From NCBI GenBank assembly GCA_011799875.1, contig CM022302.1:58135599-58199598 (forward strand): 64,000 bases of DNA, in the 5' to 3' direction. Source of the stretch: Thinopyrum elongatum (Eukaryota; Streptophyta; Magnoliopsida; Poales; Poaceae). The notes below the pieces were generated by a model, which saw nothing but the letters and a program-made list of their open reading frames with translations, did not search any database and was not told the origin of the DNA. Below, piece by piece: positions 23,286 to 34,711 of this stretch; position 1 is the first letter of the stretch; every line of letters begins with the position of its first letter. The position numbers and the translations under genes are program-made.

Positions 23286-24373
23286 ATTGCCTCTTTTTTT
23301 TCTGTTTTTTCTTATATCCAAGCAATTTCACAGCAAAATATATGATATATATTTTTTTTCACAGGCACAACTGATATATGACGTATCTAACACATAGTTC
23401 CATCCATGACAACATACATACATAAGCAATATAGTTCCATCCATACATATTACAGTAGTATCACAATGTTCATCCAACACATTGTTCCATGCATCCATAT
23501 AACAAGTTCCACATTGTTCATCGATACAAACGAAAAGCAGAAAGGGGAAACAAGCACTCCATCCATGCAAGCTTCCGTGTAGTGAATGAAATCTGCAAAA
23601 TGGGAAACAAGAAAGTTAGAAGAAGAAGAAGAAGAAGAAGAAAACGAGGAAGAAGAACTAAGCATACTTAGGTAAAATGGAGCTAACCTAGCTAATTATG
23701 CCATTTTTGAGTGAACTAAGCATATTATGCCATTTTTGATATAAAGCAGCTTAGTATAGGTCATTATTGAGCTAAACTAGGTAACTAAGCATATTTGAGC
23801 TAACTTAGAACTAACTTATTAGGTCATTTTGGAGAAGAAGAAGAAGAAGAAGACTAGAAGAAGAAGAAGTCTAGAAGAAGAAGAAGAAGAAGAAGAAGAA
23901 GGTTTTTACCCTTTTCCTTCTCATTCTTCTTCTTTTATTCTTTCTTTTTCTTCTCTTTCTTCTTCTATTCTTTCTTTTTCTCCTCTTCCTTGTTTTTCTT
24001 CTTCTTATTCCTCGAGGAAAATAAGCTAACTATATGACATATATGAGGTTACCAAGGTTGTTATGCCATTTCAAATCTAAGTAAGCTAATTATGCCATTT
24101 TTTACATAAGTAATCTAAGTGTATGTCATTATTGAGCAAACCTAGGTAACTAAGCATATTAGAGATAACTTAGCATATTAGAGCTAACTTAGGTCATTTT
24201 GGAGGAAACAAATCTAAGTATAGATCATTTTGGAGCTAAGTAAGCTAATTATGTCATTTTGAAGGAAGATAAGCTAAGTCTAGGTCATTATGGTAAGCAT
24301 TTTGGAGGAAATAAAGCTAAGTCTAGGTCTTTATGCATTTGTTAAGCAAAACACTAGAGAAAACTTACCGTCA
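23286..24373. repeat. AT-rich arm of CACTA 1 with GAA/TTC runs and a degenerate minisatellite
   Basis: GAA runs occur at 23618-23645 and 23832-23900, and TTC-rich sequence at 23918-24005. Around them (23680-24330) a degenerate unit recurs, including TAAGCATATTAG and GGTCATTTTGGAG. No coding sequence recognised. Confidence 0.6.
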
Positions 24374-26923
24374 TCACGGAGGTGAAGCACTGGCATGGCT
24401 CGTGCCAGTATCACCACCTGGAGAAGGTTCGTGTGATGCTTGTCTGGAGGCACGCTGCACCAAAGATCATTTGCAATGCCTCGTTAGCATGAAGACACTC
24501 AAATGTTAATACTAGTAACTAATGACCATTCAAATTAAACTCACCGTGGTCCCCGGAGCAATCTCTGGCATCGGCGGAGGGCTCTGACCGGCCTTCTGGC
24601 ACATAGACTGCACATTTGGTTTTCACGGGTCAGTCATAGTAGTTAGTAATGAAAAGAACATTAAGTGAATGATTTGGCTAATATGCAGAAGAAACTTACC
24701 ACGAGGAGCTCGTACATGGCCCGGTTCTGCATGTCATTCCGTGCCCTTTCCTCCTCCATCAACCTTGCCGTCCTCTCCTCCAACTCCCGCTGCTTCTCCT
24801 CCGCCTCCCGGTCCCTCTCCGCCAGAAGCGCCTGGGTTCTATCTCTCTCACTTAGAAGAGCAGCCTGCAACACCACTCCTCGTTAGCATTGTAATCGTCG
24901 ATGGCTGCACACACAATGTAATGCTTGAAAGAAATCTGAGTGTATAACTAACCTGGAAGGCGAGCTCGATTGGCCGTGGACGAGGCCTTATCTCAGGATC
25001 TGAGCTCGTTTGGTGCGCCTTGATCTCCGGGAGAGTGCGAGGACAACGGATAAGTCCATCTCCAATGGCTATCGTGCCATGGGAACTCCCGCCACCAGAT
25101 ATCATCACCAGCTCCGGATCAAATGGCCCGCTCGGGTTAAAGTCCTCCCCTTTCCTCGCCTTCCCCTCATCTCTGTACTTCACGAGCTTGTTGTGGGAGG
25201 AGATGTTGGTGAAGTTCTCTGGATGATCGAGGTCAGACGCAGAGAATGCCTTGGCCTTCTTGTACGGGGCAGTATGGGCCATGGCATAGAGGTCGAACAC
25301 CTCTGGCACCGGTGCCATATTGTATCCCGCCTAAAAGAGAGGACCATAGTATTAGTAATTAAAGGGCTCAAGCTAGCATGACAGAATGAATTGCATGAAT
25401 AATGAAGCAAACCACATACCCAGTTCCGCCCGTATTGATATAAGTTGGCGCTGCCTTGATGGTGTGGCACACCTCTCATTTGGGCACGCTTGTCCTTGGC
25501 ACCTTTGTGGACGGCCCGCCATGCGTTTGAGCACCACTCTTCCATCAACGCCTCCCAACAATCCATCTTATCCACACACCATCTCGGGGGCACCTAAGTC
25601 AGTAAAGAGAAACTTGAGCGCTACGCCTATGAATCAAATCAACGAAACTAAGAACAAGGCCTTAAGAATATAGGCAATTACCTTCATGTACTCCTCCTTC
25701 TTCAGAAACTTTCCGCGACACTTCTTCTTGGGCTTCCGAACACCACGCGAGGCGAAGTAGTCTCGAACAGCCTGCACCCGAGCCTCGTGCCGTAAGTTTT
25801 GTAGTAGGCGCCTGCACTCGGCATCGATAACCCGTGCACAGGCCTCCTCGTATCCCTCCTCACACCTGTAGAAGGTCTCCAGTCAAACGAGACAACATTG
25901 ATTAGTACAATAACTAACCTAATTCGAAGATTTTTAATTGTGTAAATGAGAAATTACCCAAAATGTTCTGATCACCATGTCGGCCCTCGTGTGGCACAAG
26001 ACACCGTCGATCACCTCCTCCGGCGGGGCCGGGGCAGCCAAGTAATGCTCCCAGGTCAATCCTAGCTCTGGAAGCTGACCCTCACCCCGGGAAGTTTTGC
26101 CGGCAAATCACACCAAGGAATTGGTTGGGCCTGCGGACATCCTGAGGGTGGTCCCAACCCCTGCAGTATGACAAGGCGCCAACGCATTAGATATTTGAAA
26201 AAACATGATGGCAAAAGGTACAAAAAGAGTAAATGCACTTACCTCGTCCCGTCAGGCCAAATCAGCCAGCTCTGCTCGCGGGTCGCCGGCACGGACGGGA
26301 GCCGTGTACTACCACGCTGGTAGACAGTGGCCCCCTCAACCACCTCGTCCTCGCTGCTATCAGAAATCTGATGCCCGCCACCATCAGCATGGCCACTCGA
26401 CCCCTCAGACGGATCCTTCCAGGTACCCCATCCAGACGTCTCCTGGGACGTAGCCTGGGGCGGAGTCACGTGGGCCCAAGTGTCCTGGCCCGAAGTCTCG
26501 TGGGCCGAAGGCCCGTCGACCTGAGGCTCATGGACCGGAGTCTCGTGGGCCGAAGACTCATGGGCCGAAGGCCCGTCGACCCGAGGCTCATGAACCGGAG
26601 TCTTGTGGGCCGAAGACTCGTGGGCCGAAGGCCCGTTGACCCGAGGCTCGTGGACCGGAGTCCGCGTTGCCTCCTCCTCAGACGTGCCCCTCCCTTGCAG
26701 TCGTGTGCTCGGGTGACTCAGCTGGGGGCGGCGGCGAGGAAGGCGTAGGAGCCTGCCTACCTCTCCCGCGGCCACATCCTCCCCGACCTCCTCTCCAGGT
26801 GGGCAACGACGCCGACGAAGAAGCGCCCACCGGTGAAGCCATACCCTCGTACAACGCTCTCCGGAGAGGTATGGGTGGAATGTAAGTACCACTCCCACCA
26901 TGCTGAGGACAAGAGCCCACCAT
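24374..26923 (-). pseudogene. TNP1-like CACTA protein (Transposase_24-type), multi-exon, frameshifted
   Basis: Six or more exons on the minus strand. Exon 1 (26923 to about 26240) starts MVGSCPQHGGSGTYIPPIPL, then has three near-identical 20-residue repeats (HEPRVDGPSAHESSAHETPV) and YQRGSTRLPSVPATRE; the two parts lie in different frames. Exon 2 (about 26160-25960) has RRPNQFLGVICRQNFPG, then a one-base shift near 26084-26091, then LTWEHYLAAPAPPEEVIDG. Later exons give RDYFASRGVRKPKKK, DKMDCWEALMEEWCS and HHQGSANLYQYGRNW, then MAHTAPYKKAKAFSASDLDH and MISGGGSSHGTIAIGDGLI. The C-terminus is a coiled coil (RDREAEEKQRELEERTARLM). This is the accessory TNP1 class, thought to bind subterminal repeats. 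Boundaries are approximate. Confidence 0.75.
26490..26668 (-). repeat. 60-bp coding tandem repeat in exon 1 of the TNP1-like gene
   Basis: Three units of 60 bases encode copies of PVHEPRVDGPSAHESSAHET with one or two substitutions each. The period is a multiple of three, so copy number can change without shifting frame. Confidence 0.85.
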
Positions 26924-26940
26924 CTTTCAACACCTGTCAT

Positions 26941-27133
26941 GACAGAAGAGTAAACAGAATTAGTACAACATAAAAAAATTGAATACCAACATGAATACCA
27001 AACTGACTCCTGACAAAAGATCCTCGACCATCAACCCCTCGACCCTCGACCCCTCGCCCCTCGGCCCCTGACCCCTCAGCGACCCTCGACCCCTGACCCC
27101 TCGGCAATCCTCGACCCTCGACCCCTCGGCAGT
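26941..27133. repeat. short repeats around CCCCTCGACCCTCGA upstream of the TNP1-like gene
   Basis: Degenerate repeats of GACCCTCGACCCCT-type sequence occupy about 27020-27130 and recur between the 262-bp units downstream. No gene. Confidence 0.7.
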
Positions 27134-28181
27134 CCTGTCGAACACCTTCACTGTGAGCATGGTGCGGCTGTTGTCGTAGCTTAAGATGCAGACGTGCCCG
27201 AGCTTAAGGTTATCAGTGCGGGCGAACTGCTTCCATTCGTTCTTCGCGCACGAATGGAAGCAGTTCACCCAGTCTCATGATCTTCAGCTCGGAGACGTCC
27301 TCATCTTAAGCTACGACACCAGTCGGTCAGCACTCGGACCGAAAGAACCTTGACCATCTACACCTAGACCCTTGACCCCTCGCCCCCTCGGTGGTCCTGT
27401 CGAACACCTTCACTGTGAGCATGGTGCGGCTGTTGTCGTATCTTAAGATGCGGACGTGCCCGAGCTGAAGGTCATCAGCGCGGGCGAACTGCTTCCATCC
27501 GTTATTCGTGCATGGATGGAAGCAGTTCACCCACGCTCATGACCTTCAGCTCGGGGACGTCCTCATCTTAAGCTACGACACCAGTCGGTCAGCACTCGGA
27601 CCGGAAGATCCTCGATCATCGACCCCTAGACCCTCGACCCCTCGCCCCCTCGGTGGTCCTGTCAAACACCTTCACTGTGAGCATGGTGCGGCTGTTGTCG
27701 TAGCTTAAGATGCAGACGTGCCCGAGCTGAAGGTCATCAAGGCGGGCGAACTGCTTCCATCCGTTCTTCGCGCATGGATGGAAGCAGTTCACCCAGTCTC
27801 ATGACCTTCAGCTCGGGGACGTCCTCAACTTAAGCTACGACACCAGTCGGTCAGCACTCGGACCGGAAGATCCTCGACCATCGACCCCTAGACCCTCGAC
27901 CCCTCGCCCCCTCGGTGGTCCTGTCGAACACCTTCACTATGAGCATGGTGCGTCTGTTGTCGTATCTTAAGATGCGGACGTGCCCGAGCTGAAGGTCATC
28001 AGCGCGGGCAAACTGCTTCCACCCGTTATTCGTGCACGGTTGGAAGCAGTTCACCCACGCTCATGACCTTCAGCTCGGGGACGTCCTCATCTTAAGCTAC
28101 GACACCAGTCGGTCGGCACTTGGACCGGAAGATCCTCGACCATCGACCCCTAACCTCGATCCTCGACCAGGTTCCGTCGGC
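27134..28181. repeat. four tandem 262-bp units, each an inverted pair of B3-domain-like fragments
   Basis: The landmark CCTGTC recurs at 27134, 27396, 27658 and 27920, exactly 262 bases apart. Within each unit about 70 bases are followed, after a short spacer, by their near-complement (for example 27433-27500 against 27510-27582). The left arm read on the minus strand gives NGWKQFARADDLQLGHVRIL, then YDNSRTMLTVKVFDRT. The right arm read on the plus strand gives GWKQFTHAHDLQLGDVLILS. Both resemble the C-terminal half of the plant B3 DNA-binding domain. The B3 call comes from the GWKQF..DLQLGD pattern, not from a search. Transcripts through a unit would fold into a long hairpin. Confidence 0.75.
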
Positions 28182-28346
28182 GCCGACGCACCCCTAACCT
28201 CGACCCGGTTCCATCGGCGCCGACGCACCCCTAACCTCCTCCTCTTCTTCTTCTTCTTTTTCATCCTCCTCTTTTCTTCTTCTTCTTCTTCTTCTTTTTC
28301 TTCTTCTTCCTCCTCCTCCTCCTCCTCCTCTTCTTCTTCTTCTTCT

Positions 28347-28379
<33 letters not shown>

Positions 28380-28990
28380 ACTTCTTATTTTCTATTTTTT
28401 TTCATCTTTCTTCTTAGTTCTTAACTAAATTTAACTAAACTAAATATAAACCTAAACCTAAAAAACATAAGAAAAAAACCTAAACTAAACCTAAAAAAAA
28501 CTCTAACCTCGATCCTCGACCAGGTTCCGTCGGCGCCGATGCACCCCTAACCTCGACCCGATTCCGTCGGCGCCGACGTACCCCTAACCTCCTATTCTTC
28601 TTCTTCTTCTTCCTCCTCTTCTTTTCTTCTTCTTCTTCTTCTTCTTCAACCTCTTCTTCTTCTTCCTCCTCCTCCTCCTCCTCTTCTTCTTCTTCTTCTT
28701 CTTCTTCTTCTTCTTCTTCTTCTTCTTCTTCTTCTTCTTCTTCTTCTTCTTTCTTTTCTTTCATCTTTCTTCTTTCTTCTTAACTAAACCTAAACAAAAC
28801 TAAATATAAACCTAAACCAAAAAAAAGAAGAAAAAAAACCTAAACTAAAACTAAACTAAACTAAATCTCAACTAAACTAAACTAAACTTAAACTAAACTA
28901 TACCTAAACTAAACTAAATCTAAACGTAAACCTAAAAACACAAGAAAAAAACCCAAACTAAACCTAAACTAAATCTAAACTGAAAAAAAG
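28182..28990. repeat. two modules of GGCGCCGACG linker, TTC microsatellite and AAACCTAAACTA tract
   Basis: A linker containing GTTCCGTCGGCGCCGA begins near 28165 and again near 28520, about 355 bases apart. Each is followed by a long TTC/TCC run (28232-28390 and 28590-28755) and then AACTAAACCTAAA-type sequence. Open frames of poly-Ser or poly-Glu here are microsatellite artefacts. Confidence 0.85.
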
Positions 28991-29365
28991 AGGGGGAGGG
29001 GGCTCACCGGAGTGGGGGAGGTGGAGGAGGCCGAAGCCGGCGGGTCGGGGCGGCGGGGGGCCAGGGTGGCGGGGAGGCCGGGGAGGCAGGGCGGCAGGGG
29101 GGCCGGGCGGCCCAAAGTGGCGGGGCGTCGGGGGGCCGGGCGGAGGGCCGGAGCGGTGTTCCGGCACGGCGGGGCGTCCGGGGGGGTGGAGCGGCCGGCC
29201 GGGGCGGCTTGCAGGAGCGATGGGGGGGTGGAGCGGCGGTGGCAGCGGGCGGCGGGCCAGGGTGGCGTGTGGTCGGGGGTGGGGGCGGCGGCGGGGTGTG
29301 GGGCGGCGGGGTGCGGTCGGGGGCGCGGTGGGGGTCGGGGGCGATCTGACTGGCGGGGGAACGGC
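28991..29365. other. GC-rich upstream arm of CACTA 1
   Basis: Strand-asymmetric G-rich sequence (GGCGGGGGGCC type). Open frames on both strands have low-complexity Gly/Arg or Pro translations and no family signature. It may act as promoter or untranslated leader for the minus-strand gene; that is inference from position only. Confidence 0.4.
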
Positions 29366-29383
29366 TGTTACATAGTTAAATCT

Positions 29384-29620
29384 TTGCCGTCGCTACCAGA
29401 CGGCAAAGAGGTGGGGCTGGTGGGCCATCATGGTTTGGACCTCCACTGGGCCCCACCCACCTCTTTGCCATCTGCTAGCGGACGGCAAAGAATTGGCTGA
29501 TGGCAAATAGGGTCTTTGCCGTCTGCCAGTTCTTTGACGTCCGTTTTTTGGAAGCAGACGGCAAAGACCTTCTTTGCCGTCCGCTAGCAGACGGCAAAGA
29601 TCTGACTGATGGCAAATTCT
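29384..29620. repeat. right subterminal repeats of CACTA 1
   Basis: Repeated TTTGCCGTC and GACGGCAAAG motifs mirror the left arm, ending 15 bases before the terminal inverted repeat. Confidence 0.9.
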
Positions 29621-29668
29621 CTGTTTCCAGTAGTGCATGGCAGGGAATGCTATCTGAATCATAGCATT

Positions 29669-29682
29669 TGGTATCTAGAGCC
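29669..29682 (+). other. primer binding site, tRNA-iMet type
   Basis: TGGTATCTAGAGCC resembles the TGGTATCAGAGC site with a one-base insertion. It lies two bases after the LTR end ATAGCA at 29666. Confidence 0.75.
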
Positions 29683-29867
29683 TCTCCGATCTTTCCCCAG
29701 TTTTTCCCCATCTGCTGCATTCTACCACCGATTTGACACCTAATTCCTGGCAAAAGGTGTGGATTCCGATCGGAATTCATGCAAAACACCTCGGTGTACC
29801 TGCGCTAGGTCGAGACAAATTGTGAGGTTTTTTCCACGGTGAGATCCGGTCGTCCGCCGCTGCCCGC

Positions 29868-31270
29868 ATGGCGGCGGCGGAACTCACGCTTGCAGAGCTG
29901 CAAAAGCTTGTGCAGGCGATGATCGAGCAGAGCAAGGCGGTTTCAGAGGCGGGTGCTCACAACGCGAAGGGGCTCGATGAGCTGCGCACGGCAGTGGACA
30001 TGTATGCGTCTTCCTCGGCTAAGGCCTTCGATGCGCTCGCGCAGTCCACCGCTGTGTCCCTCGCCTGCATGGAATCTACACTGGGGCGACTGCTGATCTC
30101 CAACAATGGCCTCGACGCAGCAGTCGATGAGATGCAGTAATCACTCACTGGCGTGCTCAAGTGTGTCGCCGTCCTGGAGCAGGCGCCGACGACGGCTGCA
30201 CCATTTCGTCAGCGTTCCGGTCCGCGCCGTCCCGACGGGCACCAAGCTGCGCCAAACCCACAGGGTGTGGATCTGCGTGCGCCCCGCACACCCGGGCTCA
30301 GCCTGGGCAATGGTGAGCCCAACCTGTCCCAAATCTCTGCATATGAGGACTTATCTGATGAGCTTGAGGAGCCGGAAAATTTGCGCAACTCTTGGCCGAA
30401 TTCAGTACATGATCGTTCCAATACACGCATTCCTCGTTGTGATTTTCCCAAATTTGATGGTGACAATCCCAGATGGTGGAAACGTCAGTGTGAAAAATAT
30501 TTCTGCATGTACACTGTTCAGTCTAATCTCTGGGTTGATTTTGCCACCATGCACTTTTCTGGGAATGCAGCTCTTTGGCTCCAAACGTATGAAGCTATGC
30601 ACAACATTCAGGGTTGGCCTAAATTGTGTGTTGCTGTGTTTACTAAGTTCAATAGACACAAATACTCTAGGCTCATGGACACCTTCTTTACTCTTCAGTA
30701 GCCTAGTTCAGTAGATGATTATGCTCATCAGTTTGAAGAGTACATGCATAAAATTCTGGTGTACAATCCTTCCTATGATGAAATATTCTTTGTCAATCGT
30801 TTCATAGTAGGATTGCAACCTGCTATTCGTGCTCCTGTGAAGTTACAGCATCCTGTTACGGTTGCATGGCATATTCCTTTGCTCAAACACAGGAAGCTAA
30901 TTTGGCAGAGGACACCAGTGCACCGACAGACAAGCATGCGTACAAATCCAAGTATAAACCTTATGTGCATCAAGGATTAATGGGAGTCTCCCCGACTGAG
31001 AACAGGACAGAGAACAGGAGCAAATATAATTAGAAGGTGGACTCTCTCAGAGCTCAACGCCGCACTCATGGTGAATGTTTCAAGTGTGGAGAGAAGTATG
31101 GACCTGGGCAACAGTGCCCAAAGACTGTGCAGTTGCGTGTCATGCAGGAACTCATCGATGCATTGCAGATCTCTGACAGTTCACAACCACTAGTAGCAGA
31201 ACAACAACCTGAACCTAGAATACTACTGAAGATAGTGAAAATAGTTCAGATTCTGCTGCTTCTGTCATGA
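29868..31270 (+). pseudogene. Reina-type Gag with zinc knuckle (decayed)
   Basis: ATG at 29868 opens MAAAELTLAELQKLVQAMIE. Stops in the same frame at about 30138 and 30699 break it, with RCDFPKFDGDNPRWWKRQCE and HQFEEYMHKILVYNPSYDE on either side of the second. The knuckle region gives CFKCGEKYGPGQQCPK, where the His of the CCHC pattern is Gln. Gag would form the capsid; this copy cannot. The start is the first ATG after the leader. Confidence 0.8.
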
Positions 31271-31291
31271 AACTGTCCTTAGAAGCTGTCA

Positions 31292-32155
31292 GTGGTACTT
31301 CATGCAAGGAGAAGTATCAAATTGCAAGGCATGATTGGGAAGAGACACTTGTTCATTCTCATTGATTCAGGCAGCTCCAACAATTTTATCAGTGAACAAT
31401 TGGTGGAAGCTTTAAATTGTCATGTAGATGCTCTACCACATGCAACTGTCACAGTAGCTGGTGGAGGTACTTTGCTATGCACTAAACAAGTTTGTGATCT
31501 ACAATGGTGGTGCCAAGGCGCGTGTTTCAATACTTCTTTAAAAGCATTGCCATTGGAGAATTATGATCTAATTCTGGGCATGAACTGGCTGTAAACTATG
31601 AGTCCCATGTGGGTGGACTGAAAGAAGAAAATCATGAAATTCAAGTACAATGGTAAGAAAGTCACACTGAGAGGAGTTACTGATGTGTTACATACCTGCA
31701 AGAAAATGTCTGGGAAGCAGTTGAAAGGGTTGCTAGCTACTGCTACAGTAGATCATATTCTACAACTTAATTATGTGTCTAAATTCTCTCCTGTTATTGG
31801 GACAATTCCTCCAGCTGTACAGGAGGTACTAGACAGCCACAAAAAAGTCCTTGAGGACCCTGCTACACTGCCTCCTTCCAAGGCCATTCCTCCAGCTATC
31901 CAGGAAGTTTTGGACAGTCACACAAAAGTCTTTGAGGATCCTGCTACACTACCTCCTTCTAGGGCTTTTGATCATAAAATTCCATTGTTACCTGGAGCAC
32001 CACCTGTCAATGTAAAACCCTACAGGTACAATCCAATGCAGAAAACTGAGATTGAGCAACAAGTGAAGAAGATGCTGAAACAGGCAGTCATCCAGTTAAG
32101 TTCCAGCTCTTATGCTTCTCCTGTGCTCCTAGTTAAGAAAAATGATGGCACTTGA
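31292..32155 (+). pseudogene. Reina-type aspartic protease and RT N-terminus (decayed)
   Basis: The protease motif LFILIDSGSSNNFISEQLVE carries the DSG triad, followed by YDLILGMNWL and a stop at 31592. RT leads in with VNVKPYRYNPMQKTEIEQQV and ASPVLLVKKNDGT, then breaks at 32153. The usual WRFCVDYR stretch is deleted and the frame shifts. A near-duplicate of about 87 bases is present at 31805-31890 and 31886-31970 (IPPAVQEVLDSHKKVLEDPA and IPPAIQEVLDSHTKVFEDPA). Confidence 0.8.
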
Positions 32156-33242
32156 TTGCAATCACAGTCAAACACAAATATCCAATCCAGTAGTGGAGGA
32201 ATTATTAGATGAACTTGCTGGTGCTCAATGGTTTACCAAATTGGATCTCAAATCTGGATACCATCAGATCAGGTTACTGGCTGGGGAAGAACACAAAACA
32301 GCTTTCAAAACACATCATGGGCTTTTTGAATTTCTGGTAATGCCTTTTGGTCTCACTAATGCTCCTGCCACCTTTCAAGATGCTATGAACAGGCTGTTTG
32401 CTCTCTTACTCAGAAAATGTGTGTTAGTCTTTATGGATGATATATTGGTGTTCAGCCCCACATTGGAATTGCATGTGCAGCATCTTAAAGAAGTTTTTGC
32501 TATCTTGGAACAAAACCAGTTCTATGTTAACCTTAGCAAATGCTCTTTTGCTCAGCCAGAATTGGAATACTTGGGACATGTTGTGAGCAAAAATGGAGTC
32601 AGCACTGACCCAACTAAAGTGCAAGCAGTTCAGGACTGGCCTGTGCCTAAGAATGTGAAAGAGGTGAGGTGGTTTTTAGGGCTCACAGGTTACTACAGGA
32701 AATTCATCAAAAATTATGTGGTTATTAGCAGAAGTTTGGTTAATCTACTTAAGAAGGACACTGTTTTTGTGTGGAAACCTACCACTGAGTCTGCCTTTCA
32801 GCTCCTCAAGCAAGCTATGTTATCCTCACCTAAACTAGCCTTGCCTAATTTCCGGAAAACCTTCACTGTGGAAACTGATGCTCGCAATGTGGGCATTGGT
32901 GCTGTCCTATTTTAGGAAGGCCACCCAATTGCATACTTGAGAAAAGCCCTAGGTCCTAAAGCACAAGGAATTTCTACTTATGAGAAGGAGTGTTTGGCAG
33001 TTCTGTTGGCAGTAGAAAAATGGAAAGCTTATCTGCAGCATGCTCCCTTTGTTATCAGTACAGATCATTGAAGCTTGGTACATTTACAAGATCAAAAGGT
33101 TTCCAACACAATTCAACAAAAATCCCTACTTAAGCTTATGGGACTGAACTATACTGTAGTGTACAAAAAAGGACAGAAAAATACTGCTGCTGATGCCTTA
33201 TCTAGAGTTTCTGGCTCTGAAGCTTTGTTTGCCCTATCTTAA
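32156..33242 (+). pseudogene. Reina-type reverse transcriptase and RNase H (decayed)
   Basis: RT motifs are FTKLDLKSGYHQIRL, MPFGLTNAPATFQDAMNRLF and VFMDDILVFS (catalytic Asp pair present), then YLGHVVSKNGVSTDPTK. RNase H starts with ETDARNVGIGAVLF, followed by a stop at about 32913. It resumes with STYEKECLAVLLAVEKWK, a second stop in ISTDH.SLVHL, and NTAADALSRV. A third stop at about 33240 separates it from integrase. It is otherwise one frame, so the lesions are mostly point changes. Confidence 0.9.
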
Positions 33243-33263
33243 TGTACTCCTCAGTGGCTGGAA

Positions 33264-34711
33264 GTGGTTGCAAAAGGATACTTGCAAGACCCTCATGCAC
33301 AAGAATTATTAACTGAACTCAGTGTTACTGGCTCTAATGCCAAGGGATTTGAGCTAATACAAGGGGTGATCAGACATAAAGGAAGAGTGTGGCTAGGAAA
33401 CAACAAAGATGCTCACCAAGCTATACTCCTATCTCTTTATTCCAGTGCAGTAGGAGGCCACTCAGGTTTTCAGGCCACTTACCAAAGAATTATGGCCCTT
33501 TTCTCATGGCACTCTATGAAATAGGACATCCAACAATATGTGAGAGATTGCACAGTCTGTCAGCAAGCTAAAGTGGAGCATATTAAGAAACCTGGACTGT
33601 TGAGTCCACTTCCTATGCCTACAGAAGCTTGGAACATGATAACCATGGATTTTATGAGTGGACTTCCTGAAAGCAAGAACTATGATACTATTCTAGTCAT
33701 TATAGACAAATTTACCAAGTATGGGCATTTCATTCCCCTGTCCCACCCATTTACTGCATTGACACTGGCCCAGGTTTACCTAGATCATGTGTACAAGCTA
33801 CACGGCCTCCCAAAGGTTTTGGTTACAGACAGAGATCCACTGTTCACTAGCACTGTTTGGCAACAACTTTGCAGATTGACTGACACCAAGATGAATATGA
33901 GTTCAACCAATCATCCTGAAATAGATGGGCAATCTGACAAGCTAAATCAATGCCTGGAAACTTCCCTCAGTTGCATGGTTCATTCTGCTCCAAACAAATA
34001 GGACTACTGGCTTCCTCAGGCCGAGTATTGGTACAATACCAATTACCATTCTGCTCTGGGCAAAACTCCGTTTCTAGTGTTATATGGTTAACCAACCAAG
34101 ACACTTGGGAATTGCTAATCTGTAGTCCTCCACCTCGAGTGACTTAACCACTTGGCTGGCAGAGCGCAATGCTGTGACTATAGCTATTTGAGAACATCTT
34201 CTCAGGGCTCAACAACGCATGAAGACTCAAGAGGACAAGCATCGATCTGATAGAGTTTTTTTCGATAGGTGGTTGGGTTTTTCGGAAACTTCAGCCATAT
34301 ATGCAGTAGTCAGTGGCAAGACGTACTAATCACAAGTTGCGTTTCAAGTACTTTGGGCCCTATCTTGTCTTGGAGCGAGTGGGAGATGTTGCATACCGTC
34401 TACAACTGCATGCATCCAGTAAAATCCATCTGGTGGTGCACGTTTCCTTGGTGAAACCGGCTAAACCACCAGAAGAACAAGTGCAAACTTCAGAGTCATT
34501 GCAGTATGCTCAAGTTTGTCCTGCCATGCCCAAACCATGTCAGGTTCTCGATTCTCATCTGGTTCGCTTTGAAGGACGCACCAGGAAGCAGTACAAGGTC
34601 GGCTGGAGTGGACTTCTGACGTCGATGGCAACCTGGGAGTGGGCGAGTGTGCTATCTGAACTGGTACCGACTTGTGGACAAGCCGGCTGCAAGGGGAGGG
34701 GAGTGCCATAG
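33264..34711 (+). pseudogene. Reina-type integrase with chromodomain-like C-terminus (decayed)
   Basis: Zinc-binding part GGHSGFQATYQRI and RDCTVCQQAK. Core MDFMSGLPESKNYDTILVII and VTDRDPLFTSTVW give the first two Asp residues. The third acidic position, normally Glu in DGQTE, is Asp here (DGQSDKLNQCLE, codon 33935-33937). Stops occur near 33522, 33999 and 34088. The C-terminal part has HKLRFKYFGPYLVLERVGD, then a chromodomain-like GRTRKQYKVGWSGL...ATWEWA, ending at 34711 inside the 3' LTR start. Confidence 0.85.

Larger units (their letters stand above)
22857..29635. mobile_element. CACTA transposon 1 (6.8 kb), inserted in the Reina-type 5' LTR
   Basis: Terminal inverted repeats are CACTACAGGAATCAG on the left and, reverse-complemented, CACTACTGGAAACAG on the right. 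The 3-bp duplication CAT is perfect at 22854-22856 and 29636-29638. Both ends carry many copies of the subterminal motif TTTGCCGTCNG and its inverse, the presumed transposase-binding sites of this CACTA group. It encodes a TNP1-like protein but no TNP2-type transposase, so it is probably non-autonomous. Its inner arms contain a B3-like hairpin array and simple repeats. Confidence 0.92.

Noticed and set aside
27327..28054. B3-like open frames as host genes
   Set aside because: They recur in a strict 262-bp array inside the CACTA termini and lack any start, promoter or full B3 domain.
28032..28764. Long Ser-rich and Glu-rich open frames
   Set aside because: They are translations of TTC/TCC microsatellites.
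29012..29500. Gly/Arg-rich open frame as a protein gene
   Set aside because: G-rich strand-asymmetric sequence in the CACTA arm; runs into the subterminal repeats.
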